NCBI GenBank assembly: GCA_034401795.1
Contig: CM067370.1
Location: forward strand, 56,751,717 to 56,815,716
DNA length: 64,000 nucleotides
Source of the DNA: Chaetoderma sp. LZ-2023a
Taxonomy: Eukaryota > Mollusca > Caudofoveata > Chaetodermatida > Chaetodermatidae
Direction of reading: 5' to 3'
Of the stretch, positions 45,801 through 47,098 are shown piece by piece; positions within the stretch are counted from its first letter, which is position 1; every line of letters begins with the position of its first letter. A program made the position numbers and the translations under genes. The notes beneath the pieces were generated by a model. The model worked only from the letters and a program-made list of their open reading frames with translations, searched no databases and was not told the origin of the DNA.

Positions 45801-46079
45801 ACCCTGTCACTGGTGTCTGAGTAGAGATGTAAAAGATAAAATACTATAGTAATGGTAATCATATCTTTGTCTTTATATTGCAGTATCTATTGCTCATAAT
45901 ATTCTGTGCATTTTGTTTCTCTGTAGCCCTGCCCCGACAGTTGTAAGTCACACAGCCGGTGCAGCAGCGGCCGGTGAGCCATCCATACCAGGGTCATTAA
46001 CAGCCTCATCGCCATCTCCTGTCATAGATAACACTCAACCAGTAACTAATATTCAAATACGACTAGCGGACGGAAGCAA
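301..46079 (+). CDS. NSFL1C: p47 (NSFL1C) p97/VCP cofactor gene, partial, six exons
   Basis: p47 is an adaptor that recruits the AAA ATPase p97/VCP to membrane-fusion and ubiquitin-linked work, notably Golgi and ER reassembly. The family has an N-terminal UBA, a SEP domain and a C-terminal UBX domain. Six exons (301-393, 1530-1598, 10428-10584, 18130-18239, 20985-21122, 45927-46079) splice in one frame with GT-AG borders. They give, in order, a FATLSS linker, [38 protein letters not shown], the SEP core ([41 protein letters not shown]) and the UBX start ([10 protein letters not shown]). From memory these match metazoan p47 block by block. The UBA-coding exons must lie upstream, and I did not find the rest of UBX before 64000. 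All introns are invaded by mobile elements. In vertebrates UBXN2A/B share this layout; I infer a single invertebrate p47 orthologue. Confidence 0.93.
411..652. mobile_element. Palindromic TTAA-flanked MITE (family F1)
   Basis: Begins TTAACCCTTT and ends near ATTAAAGGGGTATTAA. The centre is a long inverted repeat: ACCACTGGAATGACTGGCT, short spacer, AGCCAGT(T)ATTCCAGTGGT, with outer arms CCAAGAGAAG... and CTTCTCTTGG. The TTAA borders and terminal CCCTTT are typical of piggyBac-superfamily non-autonomous elements. No coding capacity. Confidence 0.8.
736..939. mobile_element. F1 palindromic MITE, second copy
   Basis: TTAACCCTAG at the left and TTAAAGGGTTAA at the right, with the same internal AAATGTCCATTTGCAGACCAAGAGAAGAC-type arms. 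The central palindrome is shortened: one arm of the ACTGGCT hairpin is missing. Confidence 0.78.
940..1529 (+). other. Intron sequence, nothing recognised
   Basis: No repeat family shared with the rest of the window and no plausible exon, apart from the acceptor tract of exon B at its end. Confidence 0.5.
1530..1598 (+). CDS. NSFL1C: p47 exon B: GQQILGPP segment
   Basis: A 69-bp exon between a TTTAATTTACAG acceptor and a GTAAGT donor. It contributes one base to a Ser codon, then [22 protein letters not shown] and the first two bases of Glu. This is the conserved GQQ(I/V)xGPP motif followed by the amphipathic VDxLFKxAKE helix of p47. It contains no start codon and is identified only by homology and splicing. 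Confidence 0.93.
1639..1777. repeat. Inverted repeat, about 50-bp arms
   Basis: Left arm GTTACACCAGTGTTTAACCA... through CACGTGCAAACA is the near-perfect reverse complement of the right arm TGTTTGCATGTGTGG... through CACTGGTGTAAC. The roughly 40-bp centre is a CTTCTCGGAGTGTAGCGAGG stem. It looks like a foldback element lying against the next MITE. Confidence 0.8.
1782..2616. mobile_element. Non-autonomous TIR element, TTATTACCCCTCAG ends
   Basis: Left end TTATTACCCCTCAG and right end CTGAGGGG(TAG)TAATAA are inverted copies. The interior has no transposase. A CCAATCA-type box and CACGTGAGGG lie near the right end. Superfamily not determined. Confidence 0.6.
2995..3150 (+). repeat. Spacer repeat flanking Helentron-like units (copy 1)
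   Basis: Contains AATTCAATGAAATGTTAC, an ATAGATGCAGG motif and TTTTGGGGAATTTTGCGTAC. The same order of motifs recurs at 5113-5296 and 9740-9900, always next to a unit of the AGCTCACCTGG family. Confidence 0.7.
3151..5112 (+). mobile_element. Helentron-like unit a1 (AGCTCACCTGG family)
   Basis: The 5' end is a palindrome (GGCCTGAAAGGCC within TAGCTAACCT...AGTGAGCTTATG), followed by a GTCCATCGTCCGTCC tract. The interior repeats blocks such as TTGGCAGGAAGCATCCTTAG, GGCCATCTTGGAT and AAGTTTGTTCAA. The 3' end is CCAGGTGAGCGACACAGGCC then CCTTGGGCCTCTTG. GCTNACCTGG and CCAGGTGAGC form subterminal inverted repeats. It is interrupted by a TTAA MITE at 3988-4182. Classification as a Helentron-associated (HINE-like) element is inference; no Rep/helicase is present. 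Confidence 0.75.
3988..4182. mobile_element. TTAA MITE inside unit a1 (family F3)
   Basis: TTAA at 3988-3991 and 4179-4182 bracket a 187-bp element starting CCCTTACCACTCTG and ending CAGAGTTGTAGGGG. Uninterrupted relatives of the host repeat read AAATGTCTTTAAAAATCTTC here, so the TTAA is a target-site duplication. A second copy is at 44574-44784. The pattern fits a piggyBac-type MITE. Confidence 0.85.
5113..5296 (+). repeat. Spacer repeat between units a1 and a2 (copy 2)
   Basis: Shares CAATGGCCAGTCTGATTTCA, AATGAAACTTTACACAA and the terminal TTTTCCATGTTTTAGCT with copies 1 and 3. It joins two units head to tail. Confidence 0.7.
5297..6469 (+). mobile_element. Helentron-like unit a2 with about 150-bp tandem core
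   Basis: The 5' palindrome TAGCTCATCTGGCCTGAAGG is followed by a GTCCGTCC tract, then roughly seven monomers containing GCGATTTCAACCAAATTTGG, CTCCAGAACTTCCATTCAG, AATTTTGATTCATCAATTTT and ACCGGAAATTGTCAAATTGC. The 3' end is GGTCCAGGTGAGCGTCATAG, then CGCCTTGGGCCTCTTG. The core monomer differs from that of a1 although the termini are the same. Confidence 0.75.
6470..7508 (+). other. Intron sequence, mostly unassigned
   Basis: Includes a short (TTGGG)n tract near 7067-7085 and, at 7320-7495, a diverged F1 MITE (AATGTCCATTTGCAGGTCAA, then CAATAACCAAGCTAGTCACT). No exon seen. Confidence 0.5.
7509..9739 (+). mobile_element. Helentron-like unit a3 with long tandem core
   Basis: Starts TTAGCTCACC, lacks a full 5' palindrome, and ends GGTCCAGGTGAGCGTCACAA, then CCCTTGGGCCTCTTG. 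Between them about 14 monomers of roughly 150 bp alternate in two types. One carries CTACTCATTAACCACTTGG and GACCCTAGAGTGGTATGC, the other TTAACTGCTTGATCAATTTC and GGATACTAGGCTCGTAG, giving a roughly 300-bp higher-order period. Every open frame here is repeat-derived. Confidence 0.78.
9740..9900 (+). repeat. Spacer repeat after unit a3 (copy 3)
   Basis: GTTCAGTTTTTAGTATG, CAATGGCCATTCCGATTTCA, AATGAAACTTTAC and TTTTGGGGAATTTTGCCTAC match the spacers at 2995-3150 and 5113-5296. Confidence 0.7.
9901..10427 (+). other. Intron before exon C
   Basis: Unassigned AT-rich sequence. On the minus strand 10093-10169 forms an exon-like open segment before a GTAAAT donor, but nothing identifies it. Confidence 0.4.
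10428..10584 (+). CDS. NSFL1C: p47 exon C: KEHGA to start of SEP region
   Basis: The acceptor is GTGATTAG and the donor is GTACAA after CCAAAACAG (phase 0). The first base completes the Glu of KEHGA, the same junction context as in vertebrate p47. The exon continues through a Ser/Glu/Pro-rich linker to [17 protein letters not shown], which corresponds to the GGGYRLG block at the N-terminal edge of the SEP region. An open reading frame starting at 10420 crosses the acceptor, so its ATG is not used. Confidence 0.93.
10708..11850. mobile_element. Non-autonomous hAT-like element A
   Basis: The left end is CAGGGCTCCTGAG after a TATATATA tract. The right end is GGGAGCG before ATATATAT, so a TATATATA target duplication is possible but not provable in microsatellite sequence. 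CAGCCGGACAT near the left reappears inverted as ATGTCCGGCTG near the right. The interior 10930-11650 is homologous to elements at 28420-28790 and 33400-33640. An (AC)n tract lies at 11759-11787. No transposase. Confidence 0.5.
11851..11938. repeat. 88-bp direct repeat, copy 1
   Basis: An AT-rich block ending TTGGTTAAGCAAAGTCATGA, TCTGAGCAGTTTTGACTA. It is identical base for base to 12066-12153. Confidence 0.95.
11975..12055 (+). mobile_element. GTCTCGCCTGCG-family unit, 5' fragment (b2)
   Basis: GTCTGGCCTGCGAAGCAG followed by AAAGCGAGAC is the degenerate 5' palindrome seen intact at 25607. The fragment runs to GGTGTCAACAATGTTAAGTT, where it stops against the second 88-bp repeat. Its continuation is probably 13546-14257. 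Confidence 0.65.
12066..12153. repeat. 88-bp direct repeat, copy 2
   Basis: Exact copy of 11851-11938, 215 bp downstream. The two enclose the 5' fragment of a GTCTCGCCTGCG-family unit. Confidence 0.95.
12154..13545 (+). other. Intron insert, unassigned
   Basis: Opens with CCGTTAAATTCCGTGTATA and a TAGTGCGCACCCC motif that resembles one terminus of a TIR element. I could not find the matching end. Otherwise AT-rich with a TATAATA tract around 12890-12945 and no credible exon. Confidence 0.4.
13546..14257 (+). mobile_element. GTCTCGCCTGCG-family unit, 3' part (b3)
   Basis: Tandem segments of about 170 bp carry AGCTTATATTTCAGGAT, TTACCTATAATGTTAGGA and GAGGTCACAAGGTCAAAGG. The unit ends GGAGACAGGCGAGACATTTA and AGAATTCTTG, the same 3' terminus as the unit at 25607-26077. 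The first 33 bp repeat the end of fragment b2. Confidence 0.65.
14422..15150 (+). mobile_element. Helentron-like unit a4, 3' truncated
   Basis: 5' palindrome TAGCCCACATTGCCTGAAGG, then GTCCATCGTCCGTCC, and about four of the 150-bp monomers found in unit a2. No CCAGGTGAGC/GGGCCTCTTG end follows. Confidence 0.7.
15468..15673. mobile_element. F1 palindromic MITE
   Basis: Central palindrome ACCACTGGAATAACTGGCTA / GAGCCTGTCATTCCAGTGGT with flanking GAATGTCCATTTGCACCCCA. The terminal TTAA motifs are eroded. Confidence 0.7.
15920..18022 (+). mobile_element. Tandem-array element c (CCCCGGGTCTGG ... TCTTGTTTT)
   Basis: The 5' end is a C-run (15928-15942) with CGGGTCTGGAAAAGGGGGGA, a palindrome, then GTCCGTCCGTCCATCTGTC. 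The core holds about eleven units of 165-190 bp starting at TCTTGTCAACGCAACTCC. Type A units read GAGGTCTCAATGGATTAACT. Type B units read ACAGTTTAGCTCCGATTC and CATCCATCTGTCCAAAATG. The 3' end is GGATCCAGGGGGGATATG, hairpin GCCGTCTTCTGATGGC, then TCTTG. The architecture matches units a and b. Confidence 0.75.
18130..18239 (+). CDS. NSFL1C: p47 exon D: SEP domain, first half
   Basis: The acceptor TTTATATACAG is followed by [20 protein letters not shown] and then [16 protein letters not shown]; the donor GTAAAT follows two bases of a Gly codon. This is the SEP signature (hydrophobic strand, W/F-K-x-G-F, DG-x-L-R-x-Y, N-x-x-F-L-x-x-I/V-x-x-G). In p47 the SEP domain mediates trimerisation and inhibits cathepsin L in vitro; that is family knowledge, not visible here. 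Confidence 0.95.
18240..18910 (+). other. Intron D-E, proximal part, unassigned
   Basis: No known repeat family and no exon. The open frame at 18562-18783 has no recognisable domain. Confidence 0.4.
18915..19400 (+). repeat. (GTCT)n with downstream simple tandem blocks
   Basis: A GTCTGTCTGTCTGTC-type tract at 18941-18989 precedes GCGCGATATCTCCAGAGTCC, AATTTGGCATATTGATTGG and AGGTCAAGGGGACATTAAG. This is the usual 5' layout of the tandem-core repeats in this window, but I cannot define its ends. Confidence 0.5.
19664..20540 (+). repeat. Tandem repeat d1, about 170-bp units
   Basis: Starts with the palindrome ACTTTACGAAGTAAAACAAG. About five units repeat ACATTTTGCATTTAGCTC, AGTTCATATCTCATGTTTGG and GGTCAAAAGGTCAAAG. 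The same family is at 46520-47080 and in part at 34675-34830. Confidence 0.7.
20985..21122 (+). CDS. NSFL1C: p47 exon E: SEP domain, second half
   Basis: The acceptor is ATATTTTTAG and the donor is GTATCA. The first base completes the Gly left open by exon D, then [32 protein letters not shown] and FSGAGHMLG follow. This matches the C-terminal half of SEP (GE(V/I)PxEL, LDMExHRxExFxxP, FxGxGxxLG). The exon ends two bases into the next codon (Ser). The following intron is 24.8 kb, the longest complete intron in the window. Confidence 0.95.
21123..22447 (+). other. Intron E-F, first part, unassigned
   Basis: Contains a short (GACA)n tract near 21529-21549. No repeat family shared with other parts of the window, no exon-like segment that I trust. 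Confidence 0.4.
22619..22669. repeat. (AT)n at the left Tc1 border
   Basis: A 51-bp pure AT run lies directly against the transposon end. The unoccupied R1 copy at 36455 has only GGGATATATATTATTG here, so the run is associated with the insertion. Confidence 0.9.
22670..24321 (+). mobile_element. Tc1-family transposon, copy 1 (1652 bp)
   Basis: Inverted ends CACCTGTGCAAAAG... are flanked by TA. The full terminal repeat, seen at the right end and in copy 2, is CACCTGTGCAAAAGTTAAGC plus ACCA. The left end of this copy lacks five bases (TTAAG or equivalent). The transposase frame is complete. The insertion lies in R1 copy a. Confidence 0.95.
22974..23999 (+). CDS. Tc1-like DD34E transposase, intact (341 aa)
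   Basis: This is the cut-and-paste transposase of a Tc1/mariner element; it binds the terminal repeats and inserts at TA. The length of 341 aa is normal for Tc1. The N-terminal half (residues 1-120) holds two helix-turn-helix regions ([19 protein letters not shown] first) separated by a basic RPRSGRPKK linker resembling the family's GRPR motif. The DDE core follows: D151 in HWSDESRF, the glycine-rich [10 protein letters not shown] box at 185-194, D243 in FMDDNARPH, and E278 in [11 protein letters not shown], with 34 residues between the last two. Start at [10 protein letters not shown], about 300 bp inside the left end. No stop or frameshift. The copy at 57296-58321 differs at only four residues, including I15K, E50K and P238L. 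Confidence 0.96.
   Translation: MARRRLSDRVKWQIIGMHTTGMSCREIGRQLNINHTVISRLIAKHGQTNEVKDRPRSGRPKKTTARDDRALVRLVRRSPFTNSRVLSQQWETRNRVSMSTVKRRLYAAGMKARRPVRRPLLTAHHKEERLRWCNERRHWNMRSWRRVHWSDESRFLLHATDGRTRVWRSRRTAYDQRNIMEEVPFGGGSVMIWGCISFDCKLDLLTVPGTLNGQRYQDSILDRVVVPHFVNHAPGTHPIFMDDNARPHRARAVHEYLRQNAIETLPWPARSPDMNPIEHIWDILGNMVRRRDPPVQNLQELTDALHLEWQRIPQWRISRLVTSMRRRVQAVIQAQGGYTRY
24322..24406. repeat. (TA)n at the right Tc1 border
   Basis: An 85-bp TA run interrupted once by TATAATTATA, starting at the transposon end. It expands the TA target to microsatellite length on this side too. Confidence 0.9.
24624..24694. repeat. Foldback repeat F2
   Basis: GTTGAATATTTTGAAAGCAA then TTTGACTGGAAGC is mirrored by GCTTTCAGTTAAATTAG and AAAAATATTCAAC. 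The same hairpin lies at 27487-27552, 32500-32570, 39475-39563, 42236-42350 and 48984-49069. Confidence 0.75.
24922..25032 (+). pseudogene. Short acidic reading frame, possible transposase remnant
   Basis: ATG opens 36 codons, [19 protein letters not shown] then [11 protein letters not shown], ending at TGA. A +1 frame continues [20 protein letters not shown]. Acidic N-termini like this occur in piggyBac-type transposases and many other proteins. I do not recognise the gene, and it may be chance. Confidence 0.2.
25273..25494. mobile_element. F1 palindromic MITE
   Basis: TTAACCCTTTAACACTCCAG at the left, AAATGTCCATATGCAGAAC and TTACCACCGGAATGAGT inside, and GTTTTAGGATTAAAG at the right. The hairpin arms are partly deleted. 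Confidence 0.7.
25556..26176. mobile_element. F1 MITE split by a GTCTCGCCTGCG-family unit
   Basis: The left half (GAGAAATGACCATTTGCAGG, GGGAAGACTATTTTT) stops at 25606. The right half resumes at 26078 with TTACATTTTACCACTGGAA and the palindrome arm GATAACCAAGCGAGTCATTA. Intact F1 copies read GACTATTTTTGAAAATTTAC, so the insert lies within the T run. Confidence 0.8.
25607..26077 (+). mobile_element. Helentron-like unit b1 (GTCTCGCCTGCG family)
   Basis: The 5' palindrome GTCTCGCCTGCGAAGCAGGA then TCGAGAC leads to a core of about 2.5 units (TTATATCTCAGCAATGCCTG, GTTAAGTTTTTGCATT). The 3' end is GGAGACAGGCGAGACATATA, then the hairpin AATTCCGCGGAATT and CTTG. GTCTCGCCTG and CAGGCGAGAC are inverted copies. 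It is inserted between T residues, as known for Helentrons. No protein is encoded, so the class is inferred. Confidence 0.75.
26177..26374. mobile_element. F1 palindromic MITE
   Basis: TTAACCCTTTAATGGTCAAA at the left and ACCATTAAAGGGTT at the right. One central arm, around CTGGAATGACTGGCTC, is kept. Confidence 0.75.
26375..27241. other. Intron block with a 230-bp palindrome and exon-like minus-strand segments
   Basis: 26673-26903 is a large inverted repeat: AACACAGACAGT, CAAACCACCACTG, GAGCAATATCATATAGGACC mirrored by GGTCCTATATAATATTGCTC, CAGTGGTGGTTT, ACTGTCTGTGTT, with a CAATAACAATACAAGTC centre. On the minus strand 26444-26500 is an open 57-bp segment between a CTTTGATCTTCAG acceptor and a GTAAGT donor. 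26920-27065 follows a TTTCACTTTCTATTTCAG acceptor. Neither matches a protein I know. Confidence 0.5.
27242..27479. mobile_element. F1 palindromic MITE with both TTAA ends
   Basis: TTAACCCTTTAATGGTCAAA ... TGACAATTAAAGGGTTAA with the central hairpin GGAATTACTGGCTCGGTCAT / TGAGCCAGTCATTC. The longest and best preserved copy together with 41246-41498. Confidence 0.85.
27778..28879. mobile_element. Non-autonomous TIR element B (TACCGTATTYCACTTAATA)
   Basis: The left terminus TACCGTATTCCACTTAATAG and the right terminus, read in reverse complement as TACCGTATTTCACTTAATAA, are inverted repeats of about 28 bp extending through TAGCCTA. Subterminal AGAAGCCCACCCCCTAACT repeats occur at both ends. The interior (28420-28790) is homologous to element A but the termini are unrelated. 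No transposase. Confidence 0.8.
28880..29479. other. Intron block with a perfect hairpin
   Basis: 29093-29112 and 29116-29135 are perfect 20-bp inverted copies (GAATAAACCAGCATGATTAT) with a 3-nt loop. The rest is unassigned; the frame at 29187-29369 has no recognisable domain. Confidence 0.6.
29480..29625. mobile_element. F1 palindromic MITE, ends eroded
   Basis: Central palindrome TTTACGACTGGAATGACTGG / CCAGTGGTAAATTTTC with flanking AAATATCCATTTGAGAAC. The TTAA termini are not preserved. Confidence 0.7.
29755..32310 (-). pseudogene. Dead APE-type LINE (endonuclease, reverse transcriptase)
   Basis: Reading leftward, 32285-31941 gives the C-terminal half of an APE endonuclease ([38 protein letters not shown]). 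31923-31642 is the linker to the RT. 31317-31039 is the start of the RT palm ([38 protein letters not shown]). 30904-30656 gives [20 protein letters not shown] and TSIGSPQ. The catalytic YADD box is at 30524-30535. 30310-30122 is the thumb region ([14 protein letters not shown]). The C-terminus ([20 protein letters not shown]) reads in another frame near 30030 and ends by 29777. Stops and frameshifts separate all of these, so it is inactive. The clade within APE LINEs is not resolved. Confidence 0.88.
32660..33731. mobile_element. hAT-type element C (1072 bp, 8-bp TSD)
   Basis: The ends TAGGGCTGCGCGATATACCG and, inverted, TAGGGCTGCGCGG are flanked by ACGGGGCC at 32652-32659 and 33732-33739, an exact 8-bp target duplication. 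The empty-site paralogue reads CGACAGAGCCTATGTAGAGA at 42430. Subterminal ACCGATAT motifs repeat at both ends. The core 33400-33640 is shared with elements A and B. No transposase. Confidence 0.93.
33975..34255 (+). repeat. Repeat e1 (TATCTCCATGTTTTGAAAA)
   Basis: CTTTATCTCCATGTTTTGAA / AAAATTAGGATA is a degraded 5' palindrome, clearer at 42714 as TATCCCCACGTTTTGAAAAA then ATGGGGATA. It is followed by GTCCATCCATTATGCTA and CTCCCAAACAGTTGG. Confidence 0.6.
34291..34480. mobile_element. F1 palindromic MITE in composite segment, copy 1
   Basis: Nearly perfect hairpin ACCACTGGAATGACTGGCTC / GAGCCAGTCATTCTACTGGT; right end CCATTAAAGGGTTGAC. The equivalent copy sits at 43219-43392. Confidence 0.8.
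34675..35340 (+). repeat. Fragments of tandem families d and a
   Basis: 34710-34830 carries one family-d unit (GTGTTTAGCTCAACTTTTC, GTCAAAAGGTCAAAGTCACT). 34860-35340 carries about three 150-bp monomers of the a2/a3 type (GGATTTCAAGCTAATTTGGC, TACAGAATTTTGATTGGTCA). No complete termini. Confidence 0.65.
35341..35974. other. Unassigned block with an exon-like minus-strand segment
   Basis: Minus-strand 35667-35578 (90 bp) follows a CCTAATTTCCTTTTCAG acceptor and precedes GTAATT. Only one of its frames is fully open: [18 protein letters not shown] then [11 protein letters not shown]. No family is recognised. See findings. Confidence 0.35.
35975..37039 (+). repeat. Dispersed repeat R1, copy b (uninterrupted)
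   Basis: Begins AATAGGAATCGTTTAGCGTG just upstream, contains CCGTATCACGTGCTATAAAA, GATTGGTCGGGAATTC, TCGCGACCAGAGGTAAACGG and GCGACAATCTATAACTTTCT, and ends GTCGGGTCATAGGGTCTAAC. It serves as the empty site for the Tc1 insertion in copy a. Confidence 0.8.
36812..36883. repeat. (AGT)24 microsatellite
   Basis: 72 bp of perfect AGT repeat within R1 copy b. Copy a has only CAATAGTAGAAGTACTCC at the same place. Confidence 0.97.
37047..37210. mobile_element. F1 palindromic MITE, short
   Basis: AAATATCCATTTGCAGACCA / TGGTCTGCAAATGGACATT arms with a single CACTGGAATGACTGGCTC between; right end AAATTTGAGTGTTAAAG. Confidence 0.7.
37211..38274. other. Block with a 310-bp palindrome
   Basis: 37462-37577 and 37656-37771 are near-perfect inverted arms of about 116 bp (AACGTCACTCTGGTTAGTTC, GTGGAGTCACGTGACAGCAT). 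The loop reads [11 protein letters not shown] before a stop, resembling a motif seen near the C-terminus of some retroelement proteins; that link is weak. 38069-38171 on the minus strand is an exon-like open segment. The rest is unassigned. Confidence 0.5.
39101..41012 (+). mobile_element. Helentron-like unit a5
   Basis: 5' TTAGCGCACCTGGCCTGAAA palindrome, GTCCATCTGTCCGTC tract, two rounds of the TTGGCAGGAAGCATCCTTAG / GGCCATCTTGGAT core, and a complete 3' end TGGTCCAGGTGAGCTATACA, then GGCCCCTTGGGCCTCTTG. The core is split at 39190-39798 by a TTAA-flanked element. Confidence 0.78.
39190..39798. mobile_element. TTAA-flanked element inside unit a5
   Basis: TTAA at 39190-39193 and 39795-39798 bracket 601 bp. 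Its ends AGGATAACTGATCCCATC and, inverted, AGCGATACTAATCTCATC are imperfect terminal repeats. Uninterrupted relatives read CCTTTAAACGACTTCTCAAG at this point. It contains an F2 foldback at 39475-39563. No coding capacity. Confidence 0.75.
41246..41498. mobile_element. F1 palindromic MITE with both TTAA ends
   Basis: TTAACCCTTTAACATTCATA at the left, GTGTTAAAGGGTTAA at the right, and a full hairpin GGAATTACTGGCTCGATAAC / CAAGCCAGTCATTCCAGTGG. It lies inside hAT element D. Confidence 0.87.
41801..41862. mobile_element. F1 MITE, left end only
   Basis: TTAACCCTTTCATACC then TTAATGGTCAAGCCAGTCCA ends abruptly at GGTCTTGAG, where an F2-like hairpin (GTTGCTTCTTGAGGCAACAA) begins. Confidence 0.6.
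42230..43560 (+). repeat. Duplicated composite segment, copy 2
   Basis: Same order as 32500-34650: F2 foldback, GAATTCAGGATTCAAAGTAT, CTATGTAGAGATGGGCGGGG, AACAATGTGGCATAGCAAAT, repeat e2 (42708-43190), F1 MITE (43219-43392), CTTATGACATCCAGATTTTT. There is no hAT insert. A small tandem duplication of CCTTGAGTCCATTCATTATC lies near 42670-42722. Confidence 0.85.
43561..44140 (+). repeat. Unassigned block ending in (GCAC)n
   Basis: Blocks such as AAAATTTGACCAAAATCTAA and CGGATCAGTAGCTTTTTAGA lead into TAATACCAAACGTGTGTGCG and a GCAC microsatellite at 44034-44061. This looks like the tail of a retroposed or tandem repeat, but I cannot assign a family. Confidence 0.45.
44574..44784. mobile_element. 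TTAA MITE, F3 copy 2
   Basis: TTAA-CCCTTACCACTCTG ... AGAGTTGTAAGGG-TTAA; 203 bp between the TTAA sites. It has the same termini as 3988-4182 and shares CGTCCACCAAA and TTTTTCAACAATTTTGG segments. Confidence 0.85.
44785..45264. other. Block with exon-like minus-strand segment and an inverted repeat
   Basis: Minus-strand 44867-44811 (57 bp, phase 0 to 0) lies between a TTCTCTTCTTTTCTTCTTCAG-type acceptor tract and a GTAATT donor and reads [19 protein letters not shown]. 44979-44996 and 45015-45033 are inverted (ATAATGCATGTTACGGGC). No known family. Confidence 0.4.
45265..45790 (+). repeat. Tandem repeat, about 140-160-bp units
   Basis: Three to four copies of CTTGATTTCTTAAAAA, TAACTTCAGTTAGCCT, GGATTCAGTTCAAATTT and TACATGCCTCCGCTTGAGAC, starting near 45293, 45434 and 45594. 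It lies directly upstream of exon F. Confidence 0.8.
45927..46079 (+). CDS. NSFL1C: p47 exon F: linker and first UBX strand
   Basis: The acceptor TTTGTTTCTCTGTAG and donor GTATGT bound 153 bp. The exon completes a Ser, runs through a low-complexity Ala/Ser/Pro linker, then gives [14 protein letters not shown] and two bases (AA) of a Lys/Asn codon. [10 protein letters not shown] is the first beta strand of the UBX fold in p47. The FPR-type p97-binding loop of UBX must be on a later exon, which I could not find in the remaining 17.9 kb. Confidence 0.93.
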
Positions 46080-46519
46080 GTATGTAAACCATTTTCCTGC
46101 CTCCAATATGAGTACAAAGGTGTTATCCTCAATCTAACCTCCATCCTTGTAAACTAGATACATGAACTTATGATGTCAGTAATATATTCTTGAATATTTA
46201 AGATTAATTTGATCAGAAGTCAAATATCTTACTGTACTATTATTTTCAGAGGATTCATTATCCTGTATGACTGCCTTAAGACTGAGCAATTCAGATGCCA
46301 AAATTGAAATAGTTAAGCAGTGCTTATAGTATATTAAGTAGCTGGTGATGAGAGTTAGTAGATACTGTGTGTAAAGAAGACACTTTTGACACCCCCTCCC
46401 CCCCCCCCCAAAGTGCTTCCTTAAGTGTGTGGGTCTTTGACCCTTTAATGGTGATACCGGCCAAAACGTGCCTGTAGTTGTTGGCAGTTTTCGTTTGTAG
46501 GTCAAGCGAATGTCTTTAG
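46080..46519 (+). other. Intron after exon F, mostly unassigned
   Basis: Begins with the GTATGT donor. A C-rich run (CCCCCTCCCCCCCCCCC) lies near 46393-46409 and an F1 MITE fragment (GACCCTTTAATGGTGATACC) at 46438-46510. No UBX exon found. Confidence 0.5.
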
Positions 46520-47080
46520 TTTCACTTTATGAAATAAAACAAGCTTTTTGTGATACCCTCATCATAGTCTGGCGGCGATGGTGATGGCATCGTCATTGTC
46601 CAATTTGTGTTTAGCTCAACTTATCAGTTTATATTATATCTCTTGTTTGGTTAATATACTAGATCTAACCTGGACACATGCTTCCTTATAGTGAGAGGGC
46701 ATGCCAAAATTACCTATGGGGTCATAAGGTCAAAGGTGAAGGTCATTGAGGCCTTGGTAAAAACTTTTGTTCAACATTAACATTTTACATTTAACTCAAA
46801 TTCGCAGTTCATATCCCATCTTTGGTTAATCATATTGGACCAAGTTTAAATAATTATTCCTTATAATGAGAGCATCACACAATGACCTTGTGGTCAAAAG
46901 GTCAAGGTTACTGTGATATTGGTATTCTTTCAACATTAAGATTTTATCCTTATCTCATCTTAGCAGTTCATATATCTAATGTTTGCCCAAATTTGGACAC
47001 ATGCGTTCTTACCATGAGAGGGCATGAGGCAATCGCCTTGTCATGAAAGCATCAAGGTCAATGTGATAATGACAAAACTT
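46520..47080 (+). repeat. Tandem repeat d2
   Basis: Starts CACTTTATGAAATAAAACAA. About three units carry TTGTGTTTAGCTCAACTTAT, CATGCTTCCTTATAGTGAGA and GGTCATAAGGTCAAAGG. Same family as 19664-20540. Confidence 0.7.
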
Positions 47081-47098
47081 AGGGTTTTTAGCTCACCT